From Pirellulaceae bacterium (GTDB lineage: Bacteria; Planctomycetota; Planctomycetia; Pirellulales; Pirellulaceae), in NCBI GenBank assembly GCA_016784735.1, contig JADHUC010000006.1, positions 28,478 through 92,477 of the forward strand: a stretch of DNA of 64,000 nucleotides, read 5' to 3'. Positions 54,948-63,377 of this stretch are shown piece by piece (the first letter of the stretch is position 1; each line of letters begins with the position of its first letter). Below the pieces are notes generated by a model. It saw only the letters and a list, made by a program, of their open reading frames with translations, was not told where the DNA came from and searched no databases. Made by a program: the position numbers and the translations under genes.

Positions 54948-55675
54948 TGGCCGAAATGGAAAAGACGACCGATCGCCGCAGTTTTCTCCGTGATGGTGCT
55001 CGCGTGGCGGGAGCGATCGCGTTTGCCGGGTCGGCCGGTTTTGTAGCCGGCCGTCGTGGCCGTGGGGACGATCTTGTTTGGCAGCTTGATCCCGATAAGT
55101 GTACGGCCTGTGGCAACTGCGCGACTCACTGCGTGCTGGACATGTCTGCCGTGAAGTGTGTTAATTGCTTCGATATGTGTGGCTATTGCGACATTTGCAC
55201 GGGCTATTTCGAGGCGGGCTACAGCGTCACCGACACGGCGGCGGAGAATCAAATGTGCCCGACCGGTGCCGTGGTTCGCAAGTTCATCGAAGAGAAAACG
55301 GGCCAGCGCTTCTACGAGTACACGATCGACAGACCGCTGTGCATCGGGTGCGGCAAGTGCGTCAAGGGCTGCGCGTTGATGAACGGATCGATGTACCTGC
55401 AGGTCGAACATGACCGTTGTTTGAACTGCAACGAGTGCACGATCGCGACGGCTTGTCCCACGCAAGCGTTCTACCGCATACCGGCAGAGCAGAAAGAGAT
55501 ACTGAAACGCGGCGGAGCCAGAGCAATGGAAAGCCGTGGACATAAAATGCTACGTGAGGCTGGGGATGACGAAGCAGAGCGGCAGGAAGCAAACCAGTTG
55601 ATGGCTCGTGCGGAGACACAACTCGCTTGGCGGGCGGAACAGGACCGAAGAGAAGGAAATAGGGCGCAGGGCTAG
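54947..55675 (+). CDS. Tat-signal polyferredoxin (multi-4Fe-4S protein)
   Basis: 242 aa. Twin-arginine signal DRRSFLRDGARVAGAIAFAG (~9-28). Cys motifs: CTACGNCATHC (~51-61), then CVNCFDMCGYCDIC (~71-84), MCPTGAV, CIGCGKCVKGC (~135-145), CLNCNECTIATACP (~161-174). This gives at least three probable 4Fe-4S clusters plus an unusually dense Cys cluster. The protein resembles the HydN/NapG/FdhB electron-transfer class, folded with cofactor before export. The C-terminal ~50 residues are charged helix. It overlaps the small Cys-rich gene and lies 2 bases before the membrane ferredoxin gene: one operon. Confidence 0.9.
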   Translation: MAEMEKTTDRRSFLRDGARVAGAIAFAGSAGFVAGRRGRGDDLVWQLDPDKCTACGNCATHCVLDMSAVKCVNCFDMCGYCDICTGYFEAGYSVTDTAAENQMCPTGAVVRKFIEEKTGQRFYEYTIDRPLCIGCGKCVKGCALMNGSMYLQVEHDRCLNCNECTIATACPTQAFYRIPAEQKEILKRGGARAMESRGHKMLREAGDDEAERQEANQLMARAETQLAWRAEQDRREGNRAQG

Positions 55676-55677
55676 GT

Positions 55678-57069
55678 GTGAAATACAAGAAGCGACGTAC
55701 AACACGGGAAGCAGCAACGCCGAGGATTCCGAAATGGATGGACGCGACGTTGGCGCTCTTGGGCTGCGCAGCAGTGTTGATTGCGCTGGTCGCACCCGGT
55801 CTGGCCGCGGACTTGATTCCCACGCCGGAGTTCCGCGACCATGATATCCCCGTTGCCGAGCCGCCCGATCCAGACAGCCTCGCTTGGGAGTGGATCAACG
55901 TCGTCGTACTTCTGGCTGCCCTGTCGCTGGCCTCGTACTTTGCGCTGGTGAATCGTTCGCGGCGGAATCTGTTCGTACTGGCGATTGCCTCGCTGATCTG
56001 GTTCGGCTTCGTGCGCGACGGCTGCGTGTGTTCGATCGGCGCAACGCAGAATGTGAGCCTGGCACTTTTCGACTCGACGTATGTCATTCCGGTGACGGTC
56101 GTTGCGATCTTCGTGTTGCCGCTGATTTTCACATTGTTTTTCGGCCGAACGTTTTGTGCGGCTGTTTGCCCGCTTGGAGCGATGCAGGAATTGGTTGCGG
56201 TACGTCCGTTGCGCGTGCCTGCATGGATTGACCACTCGCTGGGGCTGGCCCCGTACATCTACCTCGGGGCCGCGGTAATCTACGCCGCCACGAACACCGG
56301 CTTTGTGATCTGCCGGTACGACCCATTTGTGGCCATGTTCCGCCTAGAAGGCGATCTGAACATGTTGGTGTTTGGCGCCTGCGTGCTGGGTCTGGGACTG
56401 TTCATTGGGCGACCTTATTGCCGCTACCTGTGTCCGTACGGCGCCATACTGGGCCTGCTGTCGAAGGTCTCCAAGTGGCACGCGAAGATCACGCCTGACG
56501 AATGCATCCAATGCCGATTGTGCGAGCAGTCGTGTCCATACGGTGCTATTCGAGGCCCCACGGTACCGTTGGCTCGCGAAATCCGCCCCTTCGCTCGATT
56601 GCGATTGGCCGGATTGTTGTTGCTTGCGCCCGTATTGATTGTCGCAGCCGCGGGACTGGGGGCCCTGCTGGCCGTGCCCATATCACGGCTTGATCCAAAC
56701 ATGCGGTTGGCTGAACGACTGCGATTGGAGGACACCGGCATGGTCCAAGACACGACTGACGCCAGCGAGGCATTCCGCAACACGGGCCGATCGACGGCAA
56801 AGCTGTACCAGTGGGCGCGCGATCGCCAGGATCACTTCACCACCCTGGGCGGATGGCTCGGTGCCTGGGTCGGCTTGGTCGTCGGCGTTAAGCTAATTAG
56901 TCTGTCAGTGCGCCGCAAACGGATGGACTACGAGCCGGACCGCACGCGGTGCGTTGCCTGCGGCAAGTGTTATTGGTACTGCCCGTGTGAACAAGTGCGG
57001 TTAGGTCTGATCAGTGACGTTTCAGAGATGGTCGACATGGAAGCGTTGGAAGCCCAGAAGGAGAAGTAG
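55678..57069 (+). CDS. NapH/NosR/CcoG-like membrane ferredoxin
   Basis: 463 aa, GTG start. About six membrane segments are seen (ATLALLGCAAVLIALVAPGL, WEWINVVVLLAALSLASYFA, VTVVAIFVLPLIFTLFFGRT, NMLVFGACVLGLGLFIGRPY, LAGLLLLAPVLIVAAAGLGA, WLGAWVGLVVGVKLISLSVR). The hallmark cytoplasmic CxxxCP motifs are FGRTFCAAVCPLGAMQEL (~155-172) and YCRYLCPYGAILGLLS (~245-260). A ferredoxin segment CIQCRLCEQSCPYGAI (~278-293) and a C-terminal CVACGKCYWYCPCEQV (~424-439) add two clusters. This family carries electrons through or along the membrane between quinol/NAD(P)H donors and periplasmic acceptors. It is translationally adjacent to the Tat ferredoxin. Confidence 0.9.
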   Translation: MKYKKRRTTREAATPRIPKWMDATLALLGCAAVLIALVAPGLAADLIPTPEFRDHDIPVAEPPDPDSLAWEWINVVVLLAALSLASYFALVNRSRRNLFVLAIASLIWFGFVRDGCVCSIGATQNVSLALFDSTYVIPVTVVAIFVLPLIFTLFFGRTFCAAVCPLGAMQELVAVRPLRVPAWIDHSLGLAPYIYLGAAVIYAATNTGFVICRYDPFVAMFRLEGDLNMLVFGACVLGLGLFIGRPYCRYLCPYGAILGLLSKVSKWHAKITPDECIQCRLCEQSCPYGAIRGPTVPLAREIRPFARLRLAGLLLLAPVLIVAAAGLGALLAVPISRLDPNMRLAERLRLEDTGMVQDTTDASEAFRNTGRSTAKLYQWARDRQDHFTTLGGWLGAWVGLVVGVKLISLSVRRKRMDYEPDRTRCVACGKCYWYCPCEQVRLGLISDVSEMVDMEALEAQKEK

Positions 57070-57085
57070 GAGGCGGCCGCAAACG

Positions 57086-58996
57086 ATGACACCTGAACAG
57101 AAACACCAATTGGCGTACCGATGCGCGATCGTGGCCGGCCTATTTGTCGTCGTCGTCAGCGCAATGCTGCTCGCGAACTACAGCCGCCGCGTGGCTGACG
57201 ACCCGCTAAACTCGACGGAGTACCTCGCGTTGATGGAACAGTTGGATAAGGACGGAAGTCGCGAGGACTTGAAGCAAGAGATTCGCAAGCTTGACGTGTC
57301 GTTGCGCGAAGCCTACTTCTCCCAACGTCGATTCGCCCCGTGGGGAGCGTGGCTACTGTTAGGTGGTATGGTGATCTGCTTGGTATCCGCCATATCCGCC
57401 GTGACGCTGCGCCGAGGCCTTCCGCATCCGGAGCCTCGCAGCGGGTCGGACGACGCGGACGAACTAACGGGACGCGTCAGCCGCTGGGCAGTGGCGGCCT
57501 TCGGATGTGTCATCGTTGTGTCCGCGATGGGGCTGTATGCAGCGATGGGCAGCGCGTTGCCGAACGAAACCGAATTGGCGACGCTTCTGGAAAGCGAACG
57601 GCCGAATGTCGGCCCAATAGACAACGGCGACGATAGTGAAACGTTGCCGTCGAAGGATAAGGACGCCCCGGACGGCCACGAAACGCCGAAGCCGCAGCCT
57701 AAGGACAATGGCAACGAGCCCGGCGACGGAACAAAGACGTCGGCACCGAAGGAAAACGGTGGCGAGTCACCGTCGCCGGATCTGCCAACCGATTTCCCCA
57801 GCGACGAGGAAATCCAGAAGAACTGGCACAGGTTCCGTGGCCCCGGTGGATCTGGTGTGGCCAACTTCACCAATATCCCCACGAAATGGGATGGCGAATC
57901 GGGCGAAGGCATTCTGTGGAAGACGACCGTGCCGCTGCCGGGTAACGGCTCACCAGTCGTTTGGGACAAGCGTGTCTTCGTTTCCGGCGCGGACGAAGGA
58001 AAAAGCGAGGTCTATTGCTTTGATGCGGATTCGGGCGAGCAACTCTGGTCGGCAGAAGTGCCAGGTGCGCCGGAAAGCACTGCCGAGCCGCCAGAGGTCG
58101 GCGAGACCACCGGGTTCGCCGCTTGCACACCCACGACGGACGGACGGCGCGTGTACGCCATGTTTGCCAACGGGGACATCGGGGCCGTCGACTTCGATGG
58201 CAACGTCGCATGGTCCCGCAGTCTGGGCGTTCCCAAGAACATTTACGGCCATGCAGCCTCGCTGGCCATGTACCAGGGGCTGGTGATCATTCAGTTCGAC
58301 CAGGGTTCCCGGGACGACGAACTGTCCAAGTTGCTGGCCTTACACGGCGAAACAGGCGATACGGTCTGGGAAGCGGCGCGTGACATACCGAATTCGTGGT
58401 CGTCTCCGATCGTGATCCGTCACGAAGGCCAGACGCAGATCATCACCGGCGGAGACCCATGGTTGATCGCCTATTCGCCCACGGACGGCAAAGAGATCTG
58501 GCGAGCGGAATGCCTGGAGGCGGACGTGGGGCCATCGCCTGTATATGCCGACGGCATTATCCACACCGCCAACGAATTCCCGGGCAACACGGCGGTTCGT
58601 GTTGAGGGTACGGGAAACGTCACGGAAACAAACATCGTCTGGGAATCCGATATCGGAGCGCCGGACTGCGCCAGCCCACTGGCCACGGACAAGTTCCTGA
58701 TGCTGACGGCATCGTACGGTACGCTCACGTGTTTCGACGTCAAAGAAGGCGGCGAACCGTTCTGGGAGGAGGATTTCGACGATGCCAACTTCACCTCTTC
58801 GCCCAGCCTTGTAGGCAAATACGTCTACTTGTTCGGCGAGGAAGGCAAGGCATGGATCGTCGAACCGACGCGGGACGAGTGCAAGCGGATCGCCGAGGCA
58901 AATTTGGGCGAAGGCTGTGTTACCAGTCCGGCGTTTCAGGATGGAAGGCTTTACATTCGCGGAGAAGAACACCTGTTTTGTATTGCAGATGGCTGA
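57086..58996 (+). CDS. Membrane PQQ-like beta-propeller protein
   Basis: 636 aa from ATG 57086 (GGAGG 13 bases upstream). Three membrane segments are seen (CAIVAGLFVVVVSAMLLANY, WGAWLLLGGMVICLVSAISA, WAVAAFGCVIVVSAMGLYAA) in the first 160 residues, then a Pro/Asp/Glu/Lys-rich linker (~180-250), then PQQ-like propeller repeats (WHRFRGPGGSGVANFTNIPT, YCFDADSGEQLWSAEVPGAP, IGAVDFDGNVAWSRSLGVPK, LALHGETGDTVWEAARDIPN, IAYSPTDGKEIWRAECLEAD, LTCFDVKEGGEPFWEEDFDD). It overlaps the start of the NuoE-NuoF gene by 8 bases. No catalytic dehydrogenase motif is visible; the propeller may dock an electron partner or a substrate. Confidence 0.87.
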   Translation: MTPEQKHQLAYRCAIVAGLFVVVVSAMLLANYSRRVADDPLNSTEYLALMEQLDKDGSREDLKQEIRKLDVSLREAYFSQRRFAPWGAWLLLGGMVICLVSAISAVTLRRGLPHPEPRSGSDDADELTGRVSRWAVAAFGCVIVVSAMGLYAAMGSALPNETELATLLESERPNVGPIDNGDDSETLPSKDKDAPDGHETPKPQPKDNGNEPGDGTKTSAPKENGGESPSPDLPTDFPSDEEIQKNWHRFRGPGGSGVANFTNIPTKWDGESGEGILWKTTVPLPGNGSPVVWDKRVFVSGADEGKSEVYCFDADSGEQLWSAEVPGAPESTAEPPEVGETTGFAACTPTTDGRRVYAMFANGDIGAVDFDGNVAWSRSLGVPKNIYGHAASLAMYQGLVIIQFDQGSRDDELSKLLALHGETGDTVWEAARDIPNSWSSPIVIRHEGQTQIITGGDPWLIAYSPTDGKEIWRAECLEADVGPSPVYADGIIHTANEFPGNTAVRVEGTGNVTETNIVWESDIGAPDCASPLATDKFLMLTASYGTLTCFDVKEGGEPFWEEDFDDANFTSSPSLVGKYVYLFGEEGKAWIVEPTRDECKRIAEANLGEGCVTSPAFQDGRLYIRGEEHLFCIADG

Positions 58997-61337
58997 TATA
59001 GACCTTACGTTTGTCGAGCAAACCGTCGAGACCGTCGGCCGTGGCCCGGAAGCAGTGATCCCGATCCTACAGAGGATTCAGGATCACTACCGGTACCTGC
59101 CGCAGGACGCGTTGCGCCGCGTATGCGATCTGACGGATATCACACCGGCGTCGATCGCGGGCGTGTCGACGTTCTACACCCAGTTTCGCCACACGCCGGT
59201 CGGCCGGCATATCGTCCACGTGTGCGTCGGTACGGCGTGCCATGTCAAGGGAGCGGGCCTCGTCCAAGATGCTCTCGGCAAAAACCTCGGGCTTTCGGAC
59301 GGCCAAGACACCGACGGGGACGGCCTGTTCACCGTACAACCCGTTGCGTGCCTGGGGTGCTGCACGCTGGCGCCCGTGGTGCAAATCGACGGAGTGACGT
59401 ATGGGCACGTGACGCCAAAAATCGTGCCTGACGTATTGAACGACTTCCTCAAGCACCAGAACGGGGCGGTTAGCAAGCAGGTGGCACTGCCGGCGTTCGC
59501 GGGAGACGCCGCTGGCGAAATTCGCATTGGGCTGGGGTCTTGCTGCGTGGCTCAGGGTAGCGGCAAGGTGCGCGACGCCATTGGTCATGTGTTGACCGCA
59601 AGTGGCGCGCCCGCCAACGTCAAGCGAGTCGGCTGCGTGGGCATGTGCCACCAGACGCCATTAGTGGAAATCGTGCCGCGAGAAGGCTCGGCCAACCTGT
59701 ACGCTCGCGTTCAGCCGGAAGATGTCGAGTCGATCGTACTGAAGCATTTCAAACCACGCAGCCTCGTGCGCCGCATCGGCTACACCGCCGGTCGCTGGCT
59801 GGATCGTTTGCTGACCGACGAAGACGACGAACCAACCGTTCATCGAGCGATCAATCCTGGCGAAGCTCCCGTTTGCACGTTTTTGGGTCCGCAGAAGAAT
59901 CTGGCCACCGAGTACTGCGGGCAGATTGATCCTACGGACCTGGATGAGTATCTCCGCCATGATGGGTTCGCCGCAGTGCGCCGCGCGATCGATTTAGGCA
60001 CACCCGAAGCGATCGTCGAAGAAATCAAGAATAGCGGCCTGCGGGGCCGTGGCGGGGCCGGTTTTCCGACAGGCGTCAAATGGCAGCGGGCACGTGAATC
60101 GGCTGGTGATTTGAAGTACATCGTCTGCAATGGCGACGAAGGCGATCCCGGCGCGTTCATGGACCGCATGCTGCTCGAATCGTTTCCCTATCGCATCATC
60201 GAAGGAATGGCGATTGGCGCGATGGCCATTGGAGCACACGAAGGCTATTTCTACATTCGCGCCGAATACCCGCTCGCCGTCCGGCGTGTTCGAGAAGCGA
60301 TCGAAAGGTGTCGCGAGCGTGGAATCCTTGGCGCCAGCGTGCTGGGCAGCGGCTACCGCCTGGAGTTGAAAATCATGGAGGGCGCCGGGGCGTTTGTGTG
60401 CGGCGAGGAGACGGCGCTGCTGGCGTCGATGCAGGGCCGCCGCGGGATGCCTAGCCTGCGCCCGCCCTATCCTGCCGAAAAAGGTCTGTGGGACAAACCG
60501 ACACTGATCAACAACGTCGAGACCTATGCACTGGTTTCCTGGATCGTACGGAACGGTGCGGATGCGTTCGCGGCCTACGGCACGGAGAAAAGTAAAGGGA
60601 CAAAGGTGTTCGCCTTGGCCGGCAAAGTGGCGCGCGGCGGACTGATCGAGGTGCCCATGGGCATCACGGTCCGGCAGGTGGTCGAAGAAGTTGGCGGTGG
60701 CGTTGCCGGGGGAAAGAAGTTCAAAGCGGTCCAAGTGGGCGGGCCGTCTGGAGGATGCGTTCCGGCCGAGTTGGCGGATACGCCCATCGACTACGAGGCG
60801 TTGGCCGAAGTCGGCGCGATCATGGGCAGCGGCGGGCTGGTCGTGCTGGACGAGACGGATTGCATGGTCGACATCGCCCGGTACTTCCTGAGATTCACGC
60901 AGGACCAATCGTGCGGCAAGTGTACGTTCTGCCGCGTAGGCACTCGGCGCATGCTCGACATTTTCGACCGCATCTGCGAAGGCAACGGTCGTCGCGGCGA
61001 TCTGGAGTTACTGGAACAACTGTCCAAGGACGTGATGGCCGGCAGCCTTTGCGGCTTAGGCAAGACGGCGCCGAATCCGGTCCTTTCAACGCTTCGTTAC
61101 TTCCGCGACGAGTACGAGGCTCATCTGGAGGGCCGTTGTCCGGCGGGCAAGTGCACGAAGCTGATCGCGTACAAGATCAACGACAAGTGCATTGGCTGTA
61201 CGCTTTGCGCCCAGGATTGTCCAGTCGACGCCATCCCGATGACCCCGTACCAACGGCACACGATCGACATGGACGTGTGTACTCGCTGCGATTCCTGCCG
61301 GCAGGTGTGTCCCGAAGATGCCGTGTACGTAGAGTAA
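58989..61337 (+). CDS. NuoE-NuoF-ferredoxin fusion (NADH-binding flavoprotein subunit)
   Basis: 782 aa. NuoE-like 2Fe-2S domain (1-~155): CVGTACHVKGAGLVQDALGK and QPVACLGCCTLAPVVQIDG. A second thioredoxin-like 2Fe-2S domain (~175-265): SCCVAQGSGKV and VGCVGMCHQTPLVEIV. NuoF (~320-690): GRGGAGFPTGVKW (NADH loop, ~352), GAFVCGEETALLASMQGRRG (FMN region) and SCGKCTFCRVGTRRMLDIFD (4Fe-4S, ~640). C-terminal two-cluster ferredoxin (~730-782): CIGCTLCAQDCPVDAIPM and CTRCDSCRQVCPEDAVYVE. The layout resembles hydrogenase or formate dehydrogenase diaphorase subunits with NuoE added. It should oxidise NADH or reduce NAD+. The start overlaps the propeller gene by 8 bases, so they are in one transcript. 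Confidence 0.93.
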   Translation: MADIDLTFVEQTVETVGRGPEAVIPILQRIQDHYRYLPQDALRRVCDLTDITPASIAGVSTFYTQFRHTPVGRHIVHVCVGTACHVKGAGLVQDALGKNLGLSDGQDTDGDGLFTVQPVACLGCCTLAPVVQIDGVTYGHVTPKIVPDVLNDFLKHQNGAVSKQVALPAFAGDAAGEIRIGLGSCCVAQGSGKVRDAIGHVLTASGAPANVKRVGCVGMCHQTPLVEIVPREGSANLYARVQPEDVESIVLKHFKPRSLVRRIGYTAGRWLDRLLTDEDDEPTVHRAINPGEAPVCTFLGPQKNLATEYCGQIDPTDLDEYLRHDGFAAVRRAIDLGTPEAIVEEIKNSGLRGRGGAGFPTGVKWQRARESAGDLKYIVCNGDEGDPGAFMDRMLLESFPYRIIEGMAIGAMAIGAHEGYFYIRAEYPLAVRRVREAIERCRERGILGASVLGSGYRLELKIMEGAGAFVCGEETALLASMQGRRGMPSLRPPYPAEKGLWDKPTLINNVETYALVSWIVRNGADAFAAYGTEKSKGTKVFALAGKVARGGLIEVPMGITVRQVVEEVGGGVAGGKKFKAVQVGGPSGGCVPAELADTPIDYEALAEVGAIMGSGGLVVLDETDCMVDIARYFLRFTQDQSCGKCTFCRVGTRRMLDIFDRICEGNGRRGDLELLEQLSKDVMAGSLCGLGKTAPNPVLSTLRYFRDEYEAHLEGRCPAGKCTKLIAYKINDKCIGCTLCAQDCPVDAIPMTPYQRHTIDMDVCTRCDSCRQVCPEDAVYVE

Positions 61338-61400
61338 CGCTGGACCGGCCAGGTCGCCGCCGGCCCCGCGCCGGCGGTTAAACGTTTGGCGACTAGTTTT

Positions 61401-61612
61401 ACGCCACGGCGGGGCTTGCCCCCGTCGTAGCGATGTTCAGTACCAGAATACGGTCGGCAATAGACTACGCCACCGCGGAGCTTGCCTCCGTGGAGCGATG
61501 TTCCCAGGGAAACACCGCTCCACGCGGGCAAGCCGCATGGTGGCGGAAGCGAGAAACGCATCGCCCTTGTCTGGTTTTGAACATACCCCCACGGAGACAA
61601 GCTCCGCGGTGG
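61401..61612. repeat. Cluster of four related ~37-base repeats, two direct and two inverted
   Basis: Copy A (61401-61438) and copy B (61467-61504) read GCCACNGCGG-GCTTGCC-CCGT; copies C (61511-61545) and D (61579-61612) are inverted. B and C form a long palindrome centred near 61506. A half site of the 44731 repeat precedes the cluster at about 61374. It fills most of the 313-base gap 61338-61650 inside the electron-transfer run; I see no promoter and no other feature there. Confidence 0.75.
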
Positions 61613-61650
61613 AAAGACATCTCCGAAACCCTAATCTCGTGAACAGTCTT

Positions 61651-63252
61651 ATGCCACGACTGACCATTGATAATCGCGAAGTAGAAGTTCCCCCCGGAGC
61701 GACGGTGCTGGACGGTGCGCACAAGCTGGGCATCGAAATCCCAACGCTTTGCTTCTTGGAAGGCTACGAGCCGTCCTGTTCGTGCCAAATCTGCATCGTG
61801 AAACTAGCAGATGTTGGCCGGTTTGTGCCTTCCTGCGGCACGCGGGCGGTGGACGGCATGCGAATCGAGAGCGAAACGCCCGAAGTGCACCAGCTTCGAA
61901 AGACGGCTCTGGAACTGTTGCTCAGCGATCACGTGGGCGACTGCCGCGCGCCGTGTTTCTTTGCATGCCCGGCCCACATGGACGTGCCGCAAATGCTCCG
62001 TGAGATTGGCGACGAGGATTTACGAAGCGCAATTGCGACGATCAAGGAAGACATCGCCCTTCCGGCCGTGCTTGGTCGTGTTTGCCCGAAGCCTTGCGAG
62101 AAAGGCTGCCGTCGGTCGACAGCCGACGGTCCGGTCGAGGTCTGCGAGTTGAAACGTTACACGGCGGATTTGGACCTCGCATCAGGCGATCCGTACGTGC
62201 CAAAATGCAGACCGGACACGGGAAAACGCGTGGTGGTGGTTGGCGCCGGCCCGACTGGATTGGCCGCGGCATTTCACTTGCGACAACAGGGGCACGCGGT
62301 CACGGTGATCGACGCAGGCGAGAAGCCGGGCGGACGTCTGCTGACCGAATTCTCGGCGGACGAATTGCCGCCAGAGACGCTCGACGGGGAAATTGCGGTG
62401 ATTTTCGCGCTTGGCATCGAGCTTCAAGCCGGCAAGCGATTGGGCGACGAGACGACCCTGAACGAACTGCGCAATCAGTTCGATGCCGTACTGCTGGCGT
62501 GCGGCGCGACGGACAAGAAGGACGTCGAGGCTTGGGGCCTCAAAGCTGCTTCGCGTGGCGTTGCCGTCAACAAGGGGACCTTCGAGACGAATCTTCCCGG
62601 CGTATTCGCGGCCGGTAACGTCCTTCGCGGCAAAGGCATGGTGGTGCGCAGCGTTGCGGACGGCAAAGAGGCAGCCGGGGCGATCGGCCAGTATCTTGCG
62701 GGAAGGCCGATCACGCCCGTCGGCCGGCCTTTTTCCTCGCGAATGGGAAAGCTCCAGGAAGGCGAAATGGGCGAGTTCCTCGCGAGTGCGGGTGACGGAC
62801 CGCAGCTCGACAAAGAGAGTACTGAGCCTCAACCGCTCTCACTCCCGATCGCATCGCAGCAAGCGCACCGCTGTTTGAGCTGTGGATGCGCTGCGCAGGG
62901 CAGTTGCAAGCTCGAACGGTACGCAATCATGTACGGCGCGGAAACCGCCAGGTACCAGAGCGACCGGCGAGCGTTTGTGCAGGTCAACCGGAGCGGCTCG
63001 GTGATCTACGAACCGGGCAAGTGCATCAACTGCGAACTGTGCATCAAGATCGCGGCCGAGTCGAGTGACGCCTTGGGATTGACGTTCGTCGGCCGGGGCT
63101 TCGACGTGCGAGTGGGCGTCCCATTCCACGGAACGATGGAGGAAGCCCTAGGCGATATGGCAGCCAAGTGTATCGCGGCTTGCTTGACGGGTGCCTTGTA
63201 CCTATCACCTGTGCACACGCTGGCCCCGAGAGCGAGCAGACAGGAAGATTGA
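61651..63252 (+). CDS. NuoG-N / GltD-like FAD-Fe-S protein, apparently without the NAD(P)H-binding insertion
   Basis: 533 aa from MPRLTIDNREVEVPPG at 61651; the frame upstream to 61498 is repeat sequence. N-terminal 2Fe-2S ferredoxin (~1-85): PTLCFLEGYEPSCSCQICIV. The GltD-type Fe-S domain is DCRAPCFFACPAHMDVPQ (~97-114) and GRVCPKPCEKGCRRS. The FAD Rossmann is VVVVGAGPTGLAAAFHLRQQ (~192-211), and the second FAD segment is NLPGVFAAGNVLRGKGMVVR (~313-332). Between the two, ordinary GltD proteins have a GxGxxA/G NAD(P)H-binding domain of ~120 residues; here only about 75 residues are present and no such motif is visible. C-terminal Cys sets RCLSCGCAAQGSCKLERYAI and CINCELCIKIAAESSDALGL follow. 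Likely passes electrons to or from the NuoE-NuoF fusion. Confidence 0.9.
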   Translation: MPRLTIDNREVEVPPGATVLDGAHKLGIEIPTLCFLEGYEPSCSCQICIVKLADVGRFVPSCGTRAVDGMRIESETPEVHQLRKTALELLLSDHVGDCRAPCFFACPAHMDVPQMLREIGDEDLRSAIATIKEDIALPAVLGRVCPKPCEKGCRRSTADGPVEVCELKRYTADLDLASGDPYVPKCRPDTGKRVVVVGAGPTGLAAAFHLRQQGHAVTVIDAGEKPGGRLLTEFSADELPPETLDGEIAVIFALGIELQAGKRLGDETTLNELRNQFDAVLLACGATDKKDVEAWGLKAASRGVAVNKGTFETNLPGVFAAGNVLRGKGMVVRSVADGKEAAGAIGQYLAGRPITPVGRPFSSRMGKLQEGEMGEFLASAGDGPQLDKESTEPQPLSLPIASQQAHRCLSCGCAAQGSCKLERYAIMYGAETARYQSDRRAFVQVNRSGSVIYEPGKCINCELCIKIAAESSDALGLTFVGRGFDVRVGVPFHGTMEEALGDMAAKCIAACLTGALYLSPVHTLAPRASRQED

Positions 63253-63296
63253 GAAGAAGGATATCAAGTACCCGCTCAGAAGTTTCCGTGCGGAAT

Positions 63297-63330
63297 AGAA
63301 ACCCGGTTTTTTCGGAAAAACCGGGTTTCT
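63297..63330. terminator. Bidirectional intrinsic terminator
   Basis: AGAAACCCGGTTTTT (63297-63311), loop TCGG, AAAAACCGGGTTTCT (63316-63330) is a perfect 15-bp stem. A/T runs on the arms allow termination on both strands. It separates the convergent flavoprotein gene (end 63252) and Hsp70-like gene (end 63378). Confidence 0.85.
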
Positions 63331-63377
63331 GTCACCGGTCCAATCTCCGAAGATTTGTGGTGAGGTACTTACTGCCG

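Noticed and set aside
61498..61650. N-terminal extension of the GltD-like flavoprotein (584-aa reading)
   Set aside because: These codons are the inverted repeats; the family N-terminus starts at 61651.
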